Origin: Pegoplata infirma
Taxonomy: Eukaryota; Arthropoda; Insecta; Diptera; Anthomyiidae
Direction: 5' to 3'
Assembly: GCA_963921195.1 (NCBI GenBank)
Contig: OY992540.1
Coordinates: 176,175,896-176,239,895 of the forward strand
DNA length: 64,000 nucleotides
Below are positions 22,181 through 34,082 of this stretch, in pieces. The notes under the pieces are model-generated. The model made no database searches. It was given only the letters and a program-made list of their open reading frames with translations, and was not told the origin of the DNA. Every line of letters starts with the position of its first letter. The first letter of the stretch is position 1. Both the position numbers and the translations under genes were made by a program.

Positions 22181-24120
22181 TGGTATTGGTTTTTTATTGG
22201 TATTGGTTTTGAAGAATAAAAGTATTGGTTTTTAATTGGTATTGGTAGTGGGGAATCAGTATTGGTTTTTTATCGGTATTGGTATCGCACAAATAAAGGT
22301 ATTGGTTTTTAATTGGTATTGGTTTTCAATTTGAATTGGTATTAACGGGTATTGGTATCGAAAAGGTATTGGTACCCATCATTGATTTCCACTAACATCT
22401 GAAGATATTTTTTTGTAAGAGACGTGGTCATAAAAATAAACTGCCGAAGGGAACCTAATAAAAAAATAGAAATTTTCCAATCTTGAATAAGTTCAAGACA
22501 AAAAGAGCGAAGAAATCTGAAACGCCTTTTAAACGTTCTCTCATCTATCAAAAATAGGTCAGATTTATTTTTAATGCTTTCCAGGATTACCCATCATTCC
22601 AATTTTGGCCTCCTATCCACTATTTTTATTAACATTAGTTCACCGGCCATTCCTTTTTAAATAGACAAAATATTGCTTGTTATGTGGTTCTCATATCATA
22701 ACAATTTTGTCATGAATTTTCTATGACAAATTTTTCAAGAATACCAAATTTGAATAATTGTCATTCACCTCAATTTTATTATAATTTTGTTATTTATTAT
22801 AGATGACAAAAATTTTAGAATAGGGGTATTAAATGAAAGATTGTTTCAAGATCTACAAAAGGGTCGGCGGAATGAAATTTTGAGACTTTTTTTAAAAAAA
22901 TTCTTGAACGTAGAAACTTTGGCCTCAAATTGGTACCACATGAGGTTTAGGCCTAGTACACTCAACCAAAAATCATTGTATTCCCAAAGAAAATCGTTGT
23001 AAATTCAACAGAAATCATTGTTGATTTTGACCCTACAAATATTTATGCTGATTTCAATAAAAATTGTTGTCAGTTTTTGTAAAAGTTGATCAACTCGTTT
23101 TTTTGTAAATCAACTCGTATTTTTTGTAAACTCAACTCATATTTTTGTTGATATAAGAAATTTAATTAATAAAAAAAGCTTGTTGTTATTTGTAAATATT
23201 CTTTTATTAAGTACTAGCTGGCCCGGTCCGCGTTGCTGGCCCAAATATAAGATCAGTGTTATATTTCGCCCCGCTTTAAATATATATCTCTGCAAAAAAT
23301 GTAATGAATTTCTTGGCTTAGAAAAATTTGTGGGCTTGGTTTTAAAAATCCGATTAGGCAGATAATCATTTTCAAATTATATTTTAGGAGCTAAAAAAAA
23401 TTACCATGTCTTCGACTTTGCGAACTGTACAAATTTAAAACTTCTTTAGTATCATTACGCACAACACAAAAATAAATTATCCTTCGTTCATATCGTGTGC
23501 TATTGTATTGAGTTCAAACAAACCTTTATAGTTTTCTCGAATTTTTCTTTTTTCCGGGACACTTTTCTAATTTATATTTCCTTAAAAACCTAATTAGAAA
23601 TATAATCAACATAAAAAAATCGGTCCGGTCAAAAGTATTATAGACAAAGGTTAAACTTGTACATATGTTAAAAATACCCAAGGATTTGAAATCAATTGTA
23701 CCAAGTTTAAGCGGAATCTATTAAGAAATATTTTTTTAATAGATCGAATTAGAGTAAAAATAAATTTTAGATATTTAAAAAAAATGTGGGCGAGGACAAT
23801 TTTTCTTTCTGAACAATTAAATGGAAAATTACGAAAATTTAAAACAAAAAAATTAGCCAAATCGGATATAAAAAAATGTAGGCTTTGAAGTGGGGGAGAG
23901 CAATAATTATTTTCGTAAAATCCTTACTTGGACTATAATGATCATTAAAGGAAATATTTACCAAATCAGACCAGTCATTCTCCGATTTTAGATGTATTGA
24001 AAAAAGTGGGAGTGGACAATTTTTCTTTCCGTAAAACCTTAGTTGTACTATCACGAACGTCAACAAATACTACTAATAGCCAAATCGGCACTTCCGTTCT
24101 TCTGTTTTAGATATATCGAA

Positions 24121-26260
24121 GGGGGTTTTCGTGTCAACTGACACAACTTTTGAAACCGATATCTTCCGATCGGGATGAAATTTGCACCAAGGTTAGTCCT
24201 ATTGGATAGTAGTTCAGACACAATTTTTCAGCGAGATCGGTCAAGGACTCTCTGAGTTAGAGGGGGTCGAAATTTGACATTTTGGCCAAAGAGGTGTTTA
24301 TTCTCATCCATGTAACTTCTTACCTATTGTTTTTAGCAAAATGTGTCCCAAAGAGTTTAGATAGCTATTTCTTCAGTCTTTCGAAAAAAAATTATAAAAA
24401 AAATAAAAAAAAAATTTTTGATTTTTTTTCTTAAAAATCTAAAACTTTTTTGACTTTTTCCTCAAATTGGGCCCTTTTTTTTTTTTTTTTTTTTGATTCA
24501 AAAGAAAGCTTATGTCTTTTCCTTTAAGAGCTATGGGGTCGCTTAGTGGGATGCGAGTGGGATATCTATGAAAAAATTATTTTTTTAACTTTGGAACACA
24601 AAAAACGGTTCTTCAATTTGCACTATTAGGCGTGGGAAAGCTAACCAGTTTTCGATTTCGATCCGCGATACCCTCTAATTTTTATAGGTTCGAAAAAGAA
24701 AGCACGAGCCAACAAATAAGGGCGGTAGGTGCTGCCATATGGCCCCTCATCGGGGTAAAAGTTGGGCGTAAAGAGGTAAAATCCTCAAAAAGCCCCAAAA
24801 CTGCCCTAGAACTGCCCACGGTGGGGTGCAATGTGAGACCGACCTCTATTAATTTTCTGCCCCCAACATTTTTCTTGAATATACCTAACCTCTATTTCCA
24901 CTTCCTAAGGGGGCTCCCATACAAAACATTTTTAAAAAATTTGATCCTACCATTCTAACTTACCCTAAAGTGCCCAAGTGGAGCCAAATGTATGACCGAC
25001 CCCCATTATTTTATTAATTCCAACATTTTTTGCGAACACACCTACAATGTATCTTTAACCCTTAAGGTGGTCCCCATACATTTCTTTTATTTTTTATAAA
25101 TTTGTTTTATTAAACCAGCTCCTACCGCCCCTACCGTGCCTCCTAGAGAGGCAAAATTTATGACCAACCCCCATTATTTTTTAGTTACCAACATTTTGTC
25201 CGAACATAATAATACCCTATCTCCACTCGTTAAGGGGCTCCCATACGTTATAAAAACATGTATTTTTAAAAACTAATAAAAAAATAAAAAAAAATGTATG
25301 GGGACCCCCTTAAGAGTTGAAAATAAAGGGTAGGTATATTCTGAGAAAATGTTGGAGATGAAAAAATATTGGGGGTCGGTCATATATTTTACTTCTCTAG
25401 GGGCACCCTATGGACAGTTAGAGCGGTAGGAGCAAATTATATAAAAATGTCATTTTGTATGGGAGCCCCCTTAGGAAGTGGAAATAGAGGTTAGGTATAT
25501 TCAAGAAAAATGTTGGGGGCAGAAAATTAATAGAGGTCGGTCTCACATTGCACCCCACCGTGGGCAGTTCTAGGGCAGTTGTGGGGCTTTTTGAGGATTG
25601 TAACCTCTTTACGCCCAATTTTGACCCCGATGAGGAGCCATGTGGCCCAACCCCACCGCCCTCATTTTTTGGCTCGTGCTTTCTTTTTCGAACCTATAAA
25701 AATTAGAGGGTATCGCGGATCGAAATCGAAAACTGGTTAGCTATCCCACGCCTAATAGTGCAAATTGAAGAACCGTTTTTTGTGTTCCAAAGTTAAAAAA
25801 ATAATTTTTTCATAGATATCCCACTCGCATCCCACTAAGCGACCCCATAGCTCTTAAAGGAAAAGACCTAAGCTTTCTTTTGAATCAAAAAAAAAAAAAA
25901 AAAAAAGGGCCCAATTTGAGGAAAAAGTCAAAAAAGTTTTAGATTTTTAAGAAAAAAAATCAAAAATTTTTTTTTTATTTTTTTTATAATTTTTTTTCGA
26001 AAGACTGAAGAAATAGCTATCTAAACTCTTTGGGACACATTTTGCTAAAAACAATAGGTAAGAAGTTACATGGATCAGAATAAACACCTCTTTGGCCAAA
26101 ATGTCAAATTTCGACCCCCTCTAACACAGAGAGTCCTTGACCGATCTCGCTGAAAAATTGTGTCTGAACTACTATCCAATAGGACTAACCTTGGTGCAAA
26201 TTTCATCCCGATCGGAAGACATCGGTTTTAAAAGTTGTGTCAGTTGACACGAAAACCCCC
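24121..26260. mobile_element. 2.1-kb palindromic element, arms ~1 kb
   Basis: It starts GGGGGTTTTCGTGTCAACTG and ends with the complement CAGTTGACACGAAAACCCCC. CGAA on both flanks (24117-24120, 26261-26264) may be a 4-bp target duplication. The arms pair over nearly their whole length with few mismatches, meeting near 25290 around a short A/T spacer. Protein-like frames at 24632-24958 and 25418-25618 are the same sequence read from the two arms; the mirrored frame does not resemble any protein I know. Confidence 0.75.
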
Positions 26261-26421
26261 CGAAATAAAAGTGGGCGTGAAAAAATTTTATTTTTGTTAA
26301 AACCTAAAGCAGGTTTTACATTGTCACACTTTGTATAATGTATTTTTTATAATTAACTTTTTTTGAAATGTATAACGTAAAAGAAAATTTTGTGAAATTT
26401 TTCAAAACATAATACTTTGCT

Positions 26422-26705
26422 AAGTGTTGTTAAACGTATTAATATATCACGCATGAGATGGGCTGGACATGTACATAGACTCGATAGTTCAAATCCAACG
26501 AAAAAAGTAATGCAAATAGTGCCAGAGGGAAGAAGAAGTAGAGGAAGACCCAAGTTGAGTTGGTGTGACGGGATTAATAATGATTTCCAAGCTATTGGTC
26601 TAAGCAACTGGAGAACGATGGCAGACGACCGTGACTTATTTAGAGCAAAACTGGAGGCAGCCAAGACCCACCCCGGGTTGTAGAGCTAATGATGATGATG
26701 ATGAG
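26422..26705 (+). mobile_element. 5'-truncated RTE-like non-LTR retrotransposon
   Basis: A 284-bp insert ends in a GATGATGATGATG tail and is flanked by AATACTTTGCT at 26411-26421 and 26706-26716 (11-bp target duplication). The only coding content is the tail of a reverse-transcriptase ORF. Strong 5' truncation, a short 3' UTR and a simple-repeat tail are typical of target-primed reverse transcription. Confidence 0.85.
26423..26683 (+). pseudogene. C-terminal fragment of a non-LTR ORF2
   Basis: About 87 codons remain, ending at TAG 26681-26683. The segment RMRWAGHVHRLD followed by RRSRGRPKLSWCDGI and NWRTMADDRDLFR matches the conserved post-RT tail of RTE/craniata-type ORF2 proteins (RW-GHV, R-RGRP, W, D-A-DR--W). 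No catalytic RT residues are present because the upstream part was never copied. Confidence 0.8.
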
Positions 26706-26748
26706 AATACTTTGCTTTCGACTTTTTATTTTGTTGTATTTATTTATA

Positions 26749-29164
26749 ATTACAATCAAAATAAAATAAATTGAGAACAGAAAATTTATGTTTTTGTGTG
26801 TTTTGCAAAATTTTAAATTAAAAATGACAACAGATAATACTTTGTAATTATACAATTTTAAATTTATTTTGGTTTGAATAATACATTTCAACACACAAAG
26901 TATAACAGTGTAAAACCCCCTTAAGTAGGAGTATGACAAACATTTAAAAAAAAGTTTAGTCAAATCGATCCAGCCGTTCTCCAAATTTACATATATCGAA
27001 AAAAGTGGAAAACAATGATTAATTTGTTTTCCGAAAAATCTGAGACGAACATTTTAAAAAATTAAACGAACATTTAAAAAAATTTATTATCGAAATAGGT
27101 CAGTTCTCATGTGGTGCCAACGAACTACATTTGATTTTTAATTATATTTGATTATTCTATATTTTGTTTTTCTATAGAGCAAATTTTATGTGTTTCGAAA
27201 AAAAGAGTGGGTGGACAACTTTTCTTACCGTAAAAATCTTATGTGAATTTAACCAAAACGGTCCATCCTTTAAAAGTGGGCGTAAAAACAGAAAATTGTT
27301 CTTTCCGAAAAACCTTGGTGGACTATGACGAACATTAAAAACCGCCATTCCATGATTTAAAATATATATATCGGGAAAAGTGAGCGTAAAAGTAGGCGTG
27401 AACAATTTTTCTTTCCTTAGAAATCTTTTGCTGACTATAACCAAATCGGTCTAGCCGTTATAGTTCTTTCGATACATAGAAAAAAGTATGCGTAGGAAAT
27501 TTTACTATCAATAAAAACGTTAGTTGAATTATGACGAAAACTTTCAGCAAAAATTAGCCAAAATGGGCGTGTCAATTTCTTTTTTTGTAAAAATCAAAGT
27601 TGGAATATGATGAAAATTAGTTTAAAAAAATTTAGTCAAATCGGTCCACCCGTTCTCAGATTTTAGATAAATTGAAAAAGTGGGCGTAAAAGTGGGCGTG
27701 GTCAATTTTTCTTTCAGTATAAACTTAAATTGGATGACTACGAACATTTAAATAAAAAATTACTCAAATCGGTGCAGCCGTTTTCCGATTTTAGATAAAT
27801 CGAAAAAAGTGGGCGTAAAAGTGGGCGTGGTCAATTTTTCTTTACGTAAAAACCTAAGTTGGACTATTACGAACATTTCAAAAAAAAAATTGTCCAAATC
27901 GGTCCAGCCGTTCTTAACTGATGCGGTTACCAACGAACGACAATTGATTTTTATTTATATAGATTACAATCAAAATAAAATAAATTGAGAACAGAAAATT
28001 TATGTTTTTGTGTGTTTTGCAAAATTTTAAATTAAAAATGACAACAGATAATACTTTGTAATTATACAATTTTAAATTTATTTTGGTTTGAATAATACAT
28101 TTCAACACACAAAGTATAACAGTGTAAAACCCCCTTAAGTAGGAGTATGACAAACATTTAAAAAAAAGTTTAGTCAAATCGATCCAGCCGTTCTCCAAAT
28201 TTACATATATCGAAAAAAGTGGAAAACAATGATTAATTTGTTTTCCGAAAAATCTGAGACGAACATTTTAAAAAATTAAACGAACATTTAAAAAAATTTA
28301 TTATCGAAATAGGTCAGTTCTCATGTGGTGCCAACGAACTACATTTGATTTTTAATTATATTTTATTATTCTATATTTTGTTTTTCTATAGAGCAAATTT
28401 TATGTGTTTCGAAAAAAAGAGTGGGTGGACAACTTTTCTTACCGTAAAAATCTTATGTGAATTTAACCAAAACGGTCCATCCTTTAAAAGTGGGCGTAAA
28501 AACAGAAAATTGTTCTTTCCGAAAAACCTTGGTGGACTATGACGAACATTAAAAACCGCCATTCCATGATTTAAAATATATATATCGGGAAAAGTGAGCG
28601 TAAAAGTAGGCGTGAACAATTTTTCTTTCCTTAGAAATCTTTTGCTGACTATAACCAAATCGGTCTAGCCGTTATAGTTCTTTCGATACATAGAAAAAAG
28701 TATGCGTAGGAAATTTTACTATCAATAAAAACGTTAGTTGAATTATGACGAAAACTTTCAGCAAAAATTAGCCAAAATGGGCGTGTCAATTTCTTTTTTT
28801 GTAAAAATCAAAGTTGGAATATGATGAAAATTAGTTTAAAAAAATTTAGTCAAATCGGTCCACCCGTTCTCAGATTTTAGATAAATTGAAAAAGTGGGCG
28901 TGGTCAATTTTTCTTTCAGTATAAACTTAAATTGGATGACTACGAACATTTAAATAAAAAATTACTCAAATCGGTGCAGCCGTTTTCCGATTTTAGATAA
29001 ATCGAAAAAAGTGGGCGTAAAAGTAGGCGTGGTCAATTTTTCTTTACGTAAAAACCTAAGTTGGACTATTACGAACATTTCAAAAAAAAAATTGTCCAAA
29101 TCGGTCCAGCCGTTCTTAACTGATGCGGTTACCAACGAACGACAATTGATTTTTATTTATATAG
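26749..29164. repeat. 1.2-kb tandem duplication, near-identical
   Basis: Unit 1 is 26749-27962 and unit 2 is 27963-29164. The two align base for base with only a few substitutions and one 12-bp deletion in unit 2 (one GTGGGCGTAAAA word missing near 28893). The duplicated frames in both units are identical, but they are antisense to a non-coding repeat theme and not genes. Confidence 0.85.
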
Positions 29165-29280
29165 ATAAATCACAATATTTTTTAAAATTATCACCGGCTT
29201 TTTAAGCTGCAATATTTAAACGCGAGATTTTCACACACACTTCGTTTATTTATGTTATGCACTCGTAAGCCATTCTCCAG

Positions 29281-31000
29281 CACTGTTGCCAACTATTTTT
29301 CACTAAAAACCTCTAAATTTCACTAAAAAAGCGCTAGAAACCGCCAAAAAAAAATTTAGCGGGGAAAATTTAAAATTCTCCCGCTAAATTACGAAAAAAA
29401 GCGCTGAAAACCGAAAAACTTGGCATTTTTGATTGACAAAAAAGAAAAATTTAAAAAAAACCTCCAAATTATTTTTTCTACCAAAATTGACTTTTTACTA
29501 AAAACGCATAGACTTGCCAACCGTCCAGTTTTCGTCGGGACAGACCAGTTTTAGAGTGGAGTGTCCCGTGTCCCGACGACACTGTTGCCAACTATTTTTG
29601 ACCAAAAACCTCTAAATTTCACTAAAAAAGCGCTAGAAACCGCTAAAAATAAATTTAGCGGGGAAAATTTAAAACTCTCCCGCTAAATTACAAAAAAAAG
29701 CGCTAAAACCGAAAAACTTGGCATTTTTGATTGACAAAAAAGAAAAATTAAAAAAAACCTCCAAATTATTTTTTCTACAAAAATTGACTTTTCACTAAAA
29801 ACATACAAGAAACCACCGAAAAAAATTTAGCGGGAAAATATAACATTCTCCCGCTAAATTACAAAAAAAGCGCTAAAATTCGACAAACTTGACGTTTTCG
29901 ATTGAAAAAAAAAAGAATAATTGGAAAAAAAACCTCTAAATTTTTCCCACTAAATTAGTGTTTGGGAATTCCCGGACTTTTCAATTTCCCGGGAAACGGG
30001 AAAAAAATAATTTATTTCCCGGGATTCCCGGGAATCCCGGGAAATTTTCATTATTAATATAAATCATAAAAAACATTAAAATTTGACCAACTTCTTATTA
30101 AAAACAGTTTTATTACAGATAAACAAGTAATTAAAACATAAAAAATCAAAAAATATAAGTAAAAAATCCTGAAATACAATAAAACAAACCAAAAAAAATA
30201 TTGCAACTTTTCCCCCCACAAAAAATCGCAAAAAAATAGCTAAAAATCGCAAAAAACTTTAAAACTGCGTTATTCGAGCAAAAACTAATATAGTTGACAG
30301 CACTTTAAATATTTGTTCTGGAAATGTTAATTCTATGTTCAAAATTTTTATATTTTTGACAGTTTTAGCAAAATTATCATTAACCGACGTATATTTTTTG
30401 ACTTTTTAAGTTTTTTTCTAATATTGTCATACTTTTTACACTTGGTCAGTTTTCCTATGAATATATACCTATTTGCACTGTTCTTCCAAATAGAAAAACT
30501 ACAAAAAATAGCAAATGTAATTGTACCAGTATGTAAAAAAAATAAATTAAAATAAACGTTTTTTATGTAAAATGGTTTATTTTATAAAATTCCCGGATTT
30601 CCCGGGAAAAATTAAAAAAAATTCCCGGGAATTCCCGTCAGTCTTTTCCCGGGAATTCCCGGGAAATCCGACCCGGGAATTCCCGGACCCCAAACACTAG
30701 CTGTGAGCCACCGTAAGTAGGTAATTGATGAAAAAAATATTAAGTGTGTAACATATATTATGAAGAAATAGAAAACAATTACATTGCGGTGCGATAAAAG
30801 CGCCGGCAAATTTTAGCAAAAAATCGCGCGATTTGTTGTTAAAATTTAGTATCCCCCATAAAGTAGCGAACAAAGCAAAAAAAAGCTTGAAACACAAAAA
30901 AAACTTTATTTAGCGAAGCCGCTAAATTAATTTAGGGAGTTTGTAATCCCGTGAAAAACAGAAACACAGAAAACAATTTTAAACAAAAAAAAAAATATTT
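29281..31000. repeat. CACTGTTGCC / TTTAGCGGG repeat, three decayed units
   Basis: The theme CACTGTTGCCAACTATTTTT, AAAAAAGCGCTAGAAACCGC, TTTAGCGGGGAAAATTTAA starts at about 29280 and 29579, with a third partial unit from about 29800 and remnants after the insertion (CGAAGCCGCTAAATT near 30914). It is split by the element at 29956-30699. No gene. Confidence 0.6.
29956..30699. mobile_element. 744-bp TIR element with TTCCCGGGAA arrays
   Basis: The inverted ends TAGTGTTTGGG and CCCAAACACTA enclose subterminal clusters of GGGAATTCCCGGG and TTTCCCGGGA words at both ends. The organisation is that of the hAT-like element at 9929-11481, with a different motif. No 8-bp duplication is visible, so flank loss or a different superfamily is possible. 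There is no transposase. Confidence 0.65.
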
Positions 31001-32195
31001 TTTAAGATGTTCCTATTAAAAAACTACAATTTTGACCAAAAATACACGTTAGAAATAACGAAGATATAACAAAAATACATCAGAAAAAAAAATTCCGCTT
31101 AACTTTGAACCTTAATAACTTAACTTTGAACCTAGAAGAGCTACGGGGTCAAGACTGGTTTCAAATGAAAGCTTATTTCCTTGGCTTTAATACTGTGAAA
31201 TAAAACTATGGTACTATGTATGCGTTTTGTTAAGGTACATACATTTTTAAGTTTTTGACATTATTCTTTTTAGAAAACTTGATTTGGCTCGCAATGGGTT
31301 AACCGATTTTAATGAAATTTGGATAGTTTAATAGGTATTAAACGATGCCCAATTCATTCCGATCGGACCATTATAAGCCAAGATATAAGGGATTTCGCTT
31401 TTAACTTTAAAGCGATTTATCTCGCTAAATATTTCTCGCCGATACTTGATTTTTTTTTTCATTGGATTCTCCTCAAAAAGGGCTACTTCAAAAAAGTAAA
31501 TTTGGAGCAATGCCAGCCAAATGGAGTTGTTCCGCACCAACCCTAATTTTCTTTTTTTTATTTTTTTATTGTAAAGCTCGCCATTTTTTATTTTTATGTG
31601 TCCCGTAAAGTTCACCTTTGTAAATTTATTTTTTTCGTGGTTTCTATATCTCGGGAAATATTCGCAGACTCCTGATTTATATTTCGTTGGATTTTTCTGA
31701 TTTTTATTTCGTTGTGCTACTTCCAAAAAAAATTTAGCAATCTTATTAAAAGACGAGTTGATGTGAATCGATAGGTGACAAATGAATATTCAATAATTTT
31801 TGGTCATAATTTTGCATTTGACTAAAAAAAACGATATTACAAAACATTGGTGTCTACTCTAATTATTTATTCACCTTCCGAAGGTGTATACACAAAAAAA
31901 ATTCACAAGATTTCTTACCAAATTAAAATGGTTGCTTTCTCAAGGTTGAACTTTTCTACTATTTTCGTTGTCAAGATGTTAAAATTAAACTTTTTAGAAA
32001 AAAATACTGTCTGTATTGTTCTTTTAAATGTTTAGCAAATACACATCCGAAGTTCAATTTCTTAACAAAAATAACTGCTTAAAAATATTTTTACAATGGA
32101 ATTTAGTTAATATAGCAAAGATTGGTAGCCATTATTATTTTCGAAGTGTTGCCAAACTTTTAAAAGTATTGAGTACAAATGTGTTAATTTATAGA
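31001..32195. other. AT-rich DNA, no supported gene
   Basis: The overlapping frames at 31319-31546 (+) and 31328-31726 (-) show no domain; the 132-codon minus frame is lysine/asparagine-rich as expected from A/T-biased chance. The text GCTCGCAATGGGTTAACCGATTTTAATGAAATTTGG-like sequence (31278-31320) resembles dispersed arthropod repeat words. No boundaries were determined. Confidence 0.3.
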
Positions 32196-32294
32196 TTAAT
32201 CACAATTGGGGCGGAAGTCGTTTTTCGCAATGGTACACGCAAAAAAAAATCTGTATAAGATTGAGCAATCCTACTTGGTAAAACTTTTTTCATA

Positions 32295-34082
32295 CACTCA
32301 ACCAAAAATCATTATATTCCCAAAGAAAATCGTTGTATATTCAACAGAAATCATTGTTAATTTTGACCCTACAAATATTTATGTTGATTTCAATAAAAAT
32401 TGTTGTCAGTTTTTGTAATAAAAGTTGATCAACTCGTTTTTTTGTAAATCAACTCGTATTTTTTGTAAACTCAACTCATATTTTTGTTGATATAAGAAAT
32501 TTTATTATTAAAAAAAAGCTTGTTGTTATTTGTAAATATTCTTTTATTAAGTATAAATCACAATATTTTTTAGAATTATCATCGGCTTTTAAAGCTGCAA
32601 TATTTAAACAAACGATTTTCACACACTCTTTGTTTATTTATGTTATGCACTCGTAAGCCATTCTCCAGTTTTCAAATGACACCAAATCAAAAACCTTAAA
32701 AAAAACAAAAAATATTTATAATATAGTATGAATACATAAAGTAATCAATGTATTTTATTACTTACCAAATATTTACAGATCAGAATCTGATCATCAGATC
32801 CTATTTTTATTTATTTTTATAATATTAAATATTTTTCAAAGAAACAAACACATAAAATAATTTTATAAGAGACAAACAAATTTCAAACATTGCTACACGC
32901 AAAAAAATCCGGTGTGTAAAATTATGCAATCATGCTTGGTAAATTTTTTTTTCTATAGAGTTTTAACATTTTTCGCAAGCCTTGTTTTGTTTTCCTCTGT
33001 CAAAGCTAAAATTTCATATTTATGTTGTTAACAAATATTACCAAGCTTGCTTGGCACATTGCAAGTACTTTTAAACATTATGCTAAACGACTTGTTTATT
33101 ATTACCCGCTACTAAATTGATTTATTTTCGTTAAAACTTGGTAAATTTTTGCATGGGCGTGCACAGGAGACCTAATACACGAACGAAAAAATGTTCATTT
33201 CATTTGAACTAGTTCAAATGAACTAGTTCATTCAATAACTCTATTTTCCGGCGTCAATCCAAATGAACGTGTGAAAAAAAAAACTATACATAAATAAACA
33301 AATACATTCCAACAAGGTTAGTATAAAATTCTGTTTGTTCTTGTTTAATATTTTGTAAAATTAATTAACTTTTAATTGTTTTTTTTTTCTAGGTATACGA
33401 CTTTTTTTTGATCAACGCCCGAAGGAAGATGCAGTATTGTTAATATCTACATATTAGATATGTAAGTTTTGTGTATTTTATGTTTAATATAATTGTATTT
33501 TTATTGTATTGTATATATTTTATTGTATGTTTTGTATTGTTTTTATTGTATTTAATTTTAGTAATATTAAATAAATAATGAATAATAATAAAAATAATAA
33601 AAAAAATATTACTAAATTTCTTTTATTTTTTATACAAAACAAGATTGGGTATTTTTATTAAGCATTTAAGTTTTTTTTTTATACGACATGAATGGCAATA
33701 TTTACCAAGCACTTTTGTGCAAATGTTGTTAACATTTTGTTTACTGGGATGTTCCTAAGCGTTTTGGCAAAATATCAAAATATATTGTTTAATGGGATTC
33801 CTCCCTATCTGCTTGGTAAAATTGGAACATTTTATTATGAAATCGCACCCAAGTTTTTTTTTGCGTGTACCAACTTGATAATACAAAAATGAACGAACAG
33901 GGTTGTTTTTTCTTTTTTTGGTTTTATCTATTGAATTCTGTATAAGCGTTGTAAATAGTTGATTCAAATTTACTGATTATTCAACGATATCAACATTAAT
34001 TTATGTTGAATACGGCAATATTTTGTAAAACTTGATCTACAATGGGTTTACTAATTTTTCTACTAAGATATTTCCATGAGTG
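32295..34082 (+). mobile_element. CACTCAACC element inserted at TA (family E)
   Basis: The ends are CACTCAACCAAAAATC and TTTCCATGAGTG. TA lies on both sides (32293-32294, 34083-34084); removing it restores the family B sentence TTTTTTCATACCAAAAAAA. Total length without its own insert is about 0.81 kb, close to the 750-bp copy at 48358. TA duplication suggests the Tc1/mariner superfamily. No transposase frame. Confidence 0.75.
32896..33867 (+). mobile_element. CACGC-ended TA element (family F), 972 bp
   Basis: The ends CACGCAAAAAAAT and TTTTTTTTTGCGTG are flanked by TA (32894-32895, 33868-33869). It shares end motif with family B but not its interior: the right part (CAAGCACTTTTGTGC, TGGGATTCCTCCCTATCTG) recurs at 46786-46980. 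It contains the palindrome TTGAACTAGTTCAA (33206). No transposase. Confidence 0.7.

Larger units (their letters stand above)
17265..22380. mobile_element. 5.1-kb element with TATTGGT arrays at both ends
   Basis: The inverted ends are GATGGGTACCAAT and ATTGGTACCCATC. Just inside each end is an irregular array of TATTGGTATTGGTTTT (17280-17480 and 22185-22375), in the same orientation at both ends. Flanks read ATTTCCACCAA and ATTTCCACTAA, a possible but imperfect target duplication. The interior holds tandem repeats, two inverted copies of a CACTCA element and small MITEs; no transposase frame was found. Confidence 0.5.
16675..22824. mobile_element. 6.1-kb composite insertion with CCTATTCTAAAA ends
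   Basis: The left end is CCTATTCTAAAA and the right end TTTTAGAATAGG; inner words TTTTTTGTCAT and ATGACAAAAATTTT are also inverted. It interrupts the GAAAGATTGTTTCAAG family on both sides. I could not define the target duplication. Most of its length is a second element (17265-22380), so the original insert was about 1 kb. 16890-17250 and 22390-22700 are its own sequence and show no gene. Confidence 0.45.
23214..29165. mobile_element. 6-kb CTAGCTGG...ATATAGA repeat element
   Basis: It begins CTAGCTGGCCCGGTCCGCG and ends GATTTTTATTTATATAGA, and its insertion point is defined by the uninterrupted sister sequence at 32550. Similar CTAGCTG...CCCGG starts are common in arthropod genomes, and a truncated one lies at 47098. 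Much of the interior is a diverged ~125-bp theme (CAAATCGGTCCAGCCGTT, AAAGTGGGCGT, CAATTTTTCTTTCCGTAAAA) that recurs more than ten times. No intact polymerase frame was seen; the superfamily is not assigned. Confidence 0.6.
22959..29280 (+). mobile_element. CACTCAACC element copy, split by a 6-kb insertion
   Basis: The start TA|CACTCAACCAAAAATC matches copies at 32295 and 48358-49107. Sequence stops at 23213 (TTATTAAGTA) and resumes at 29166 (TAAATCACAATATT), exactly where the 32295 copy is continuous (AAGTATAAATCAC near 32550). The right end is lost near 29280 at a CACTGTTGCC repeat. Confidence 0.7.

Noticed and set aside
24632..25618. 108- and 66-codon proline-rich frames as genes
   Set aside because: They are mirror images within a palindromic element. 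Coding was not supported by anything beyond being open.
27172..28658. Duplicate 90- to 114-codon frames as a small gene family
   Set aside because: They lie antisense in a tandem duplication of a non-coding repeat theme, with no domain and no splice or start context that stands out.
30601..30897. Small minus-strand frames with GIPG repeats
   Set aside because: The GIPG repeats are translated TTCCCGGGAATTCC motifs at the end of a TIR element.
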